Source of the DNA: an uncultured Clostridia bacterium
GTDB taxonomy: Bacteria > Bacillota > Clostridia > TANB77 > CAG-508
Direction of reading: 5' to 3'
Assembly (NCBI GenBank): GCA_934141555.1
Contig: CAKPCK010000020.1
Span: 1-13,442, forward strand
DNA: 13,442 nucleotides
Shown here: in pieces, positions 13,426 to 13,442 of the stretch
Layout: each line of letters opens with the position of its first letter
Numbering within the stretch: the stretch's first letter is position 1
Program-made: the position numbers and the translations under genes
The notes under the pieces: generated by a model
Database searches by the model: none
The model's input: only the letters and a program-made list of their open reading frames with translations
Told to the model about the DNA's origin: nothing

Positions 13426-13442
13426 GACCTTCGGGTTATGAG
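13426..13442 (-). other. Fragment matching initiator tRNA-Met anticodon loop and 3' arm
   Basis: The last 17 bases on the minus strand read CTCATAACCCGAAGGTC, identical to the anticodon loop (CAT), 3' anticodon stem and variable region of bacterial initiator tRNA-Met. After this the sequence leaves the tRNA pattern: no GTTCAAAT T-loop or CCA follows, only AT-rich CACAATTTATACTAAAG. The 5' half of any tRNA is outside the window. It may be a tRNA fragment, an attachment core or chance. The rest of 13255-13425 has no feature I can support. Confidence 0.4.

Overview
The window is very AT-rich, low-GC Bacillota DNA, most likely from an uncultured gut-associated Clostridia. Support comes from AAAGGAGG-type ribosome sites, TTGACA/TATAAT promoters, A/T-ending codons, a Spo0A-type DNA-binding domain and a bile-salt-hydrolase-family enzyme. 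No rRNA, CRISPR array, transposase or complete tRNA is visible. Nearly all genes lie on the minus strand; the exceptions are a 52-codon gene near the left end and a dGTPase in the middle.

Layout, left to right. (1) 1-2020: a suf (Fe-S cluster assembly) operon read leftward: a DtxR-family regulator with a strong promoter and an 18-bp palindrome at its start, then sufC, then sufB running off the left edge. A plus-strand small membrane protein gene with its own promoter and terminator sits between sufC and sufB. (2) 2034-4820: a candidate peptide-signalling locus, all minus strand: a response regulator with a Spo0A-type C-terminal domain, a 16-residue tryptophan-rich amphipathic peptide gene not caught by standard ORF length limits, and an AgrC-like membrane GHKL kinase. 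Each is followed by its own terminator. (3) 4891-7241: a membrane-anchored secreted beta-propeller protein and a DUF4190-like membrane protein, apparently one operon. (4) 7321-8563: a dGTP triphosphohydrolase on the plus strand, ending in a terminator shared with the convergent gene. (5) 8566-10175: a Nudix-methyltransferase fusion and a separate Nudix hydrolase. (6) 10210-11333: a choloylglycine (bile salt) hydrolase family enzyme with a full catalytic set. (7) 11360-13254: a histidine phosphatase, a 136-residue peptide-deformylase-like protein and a CYTH-like protein. (8) The last 17 bases, on the minus strand, match the conserved anticodon loop and 3' arm of initiator tRNA-Met but are not followed by a T arm.

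The most interesting item is the peptide, kinase and Spo0A-like regulator locus: the peptide is a perfect two-stripe amphipathic helix with five Trp in 16 residues, a strong ribosome site and its own terminator, and it lies between a sensor kinase and a response regulator. The second is the suf-operon regulator, which has the DtxR fold but lacks the usual metal ligands at recognisable positions and carries a C-terminal four-cysteine cluster, so it may sense Fe-S or iron status differently from classical DtxR/MntR. All functional roles here are inferred from sequence alone.
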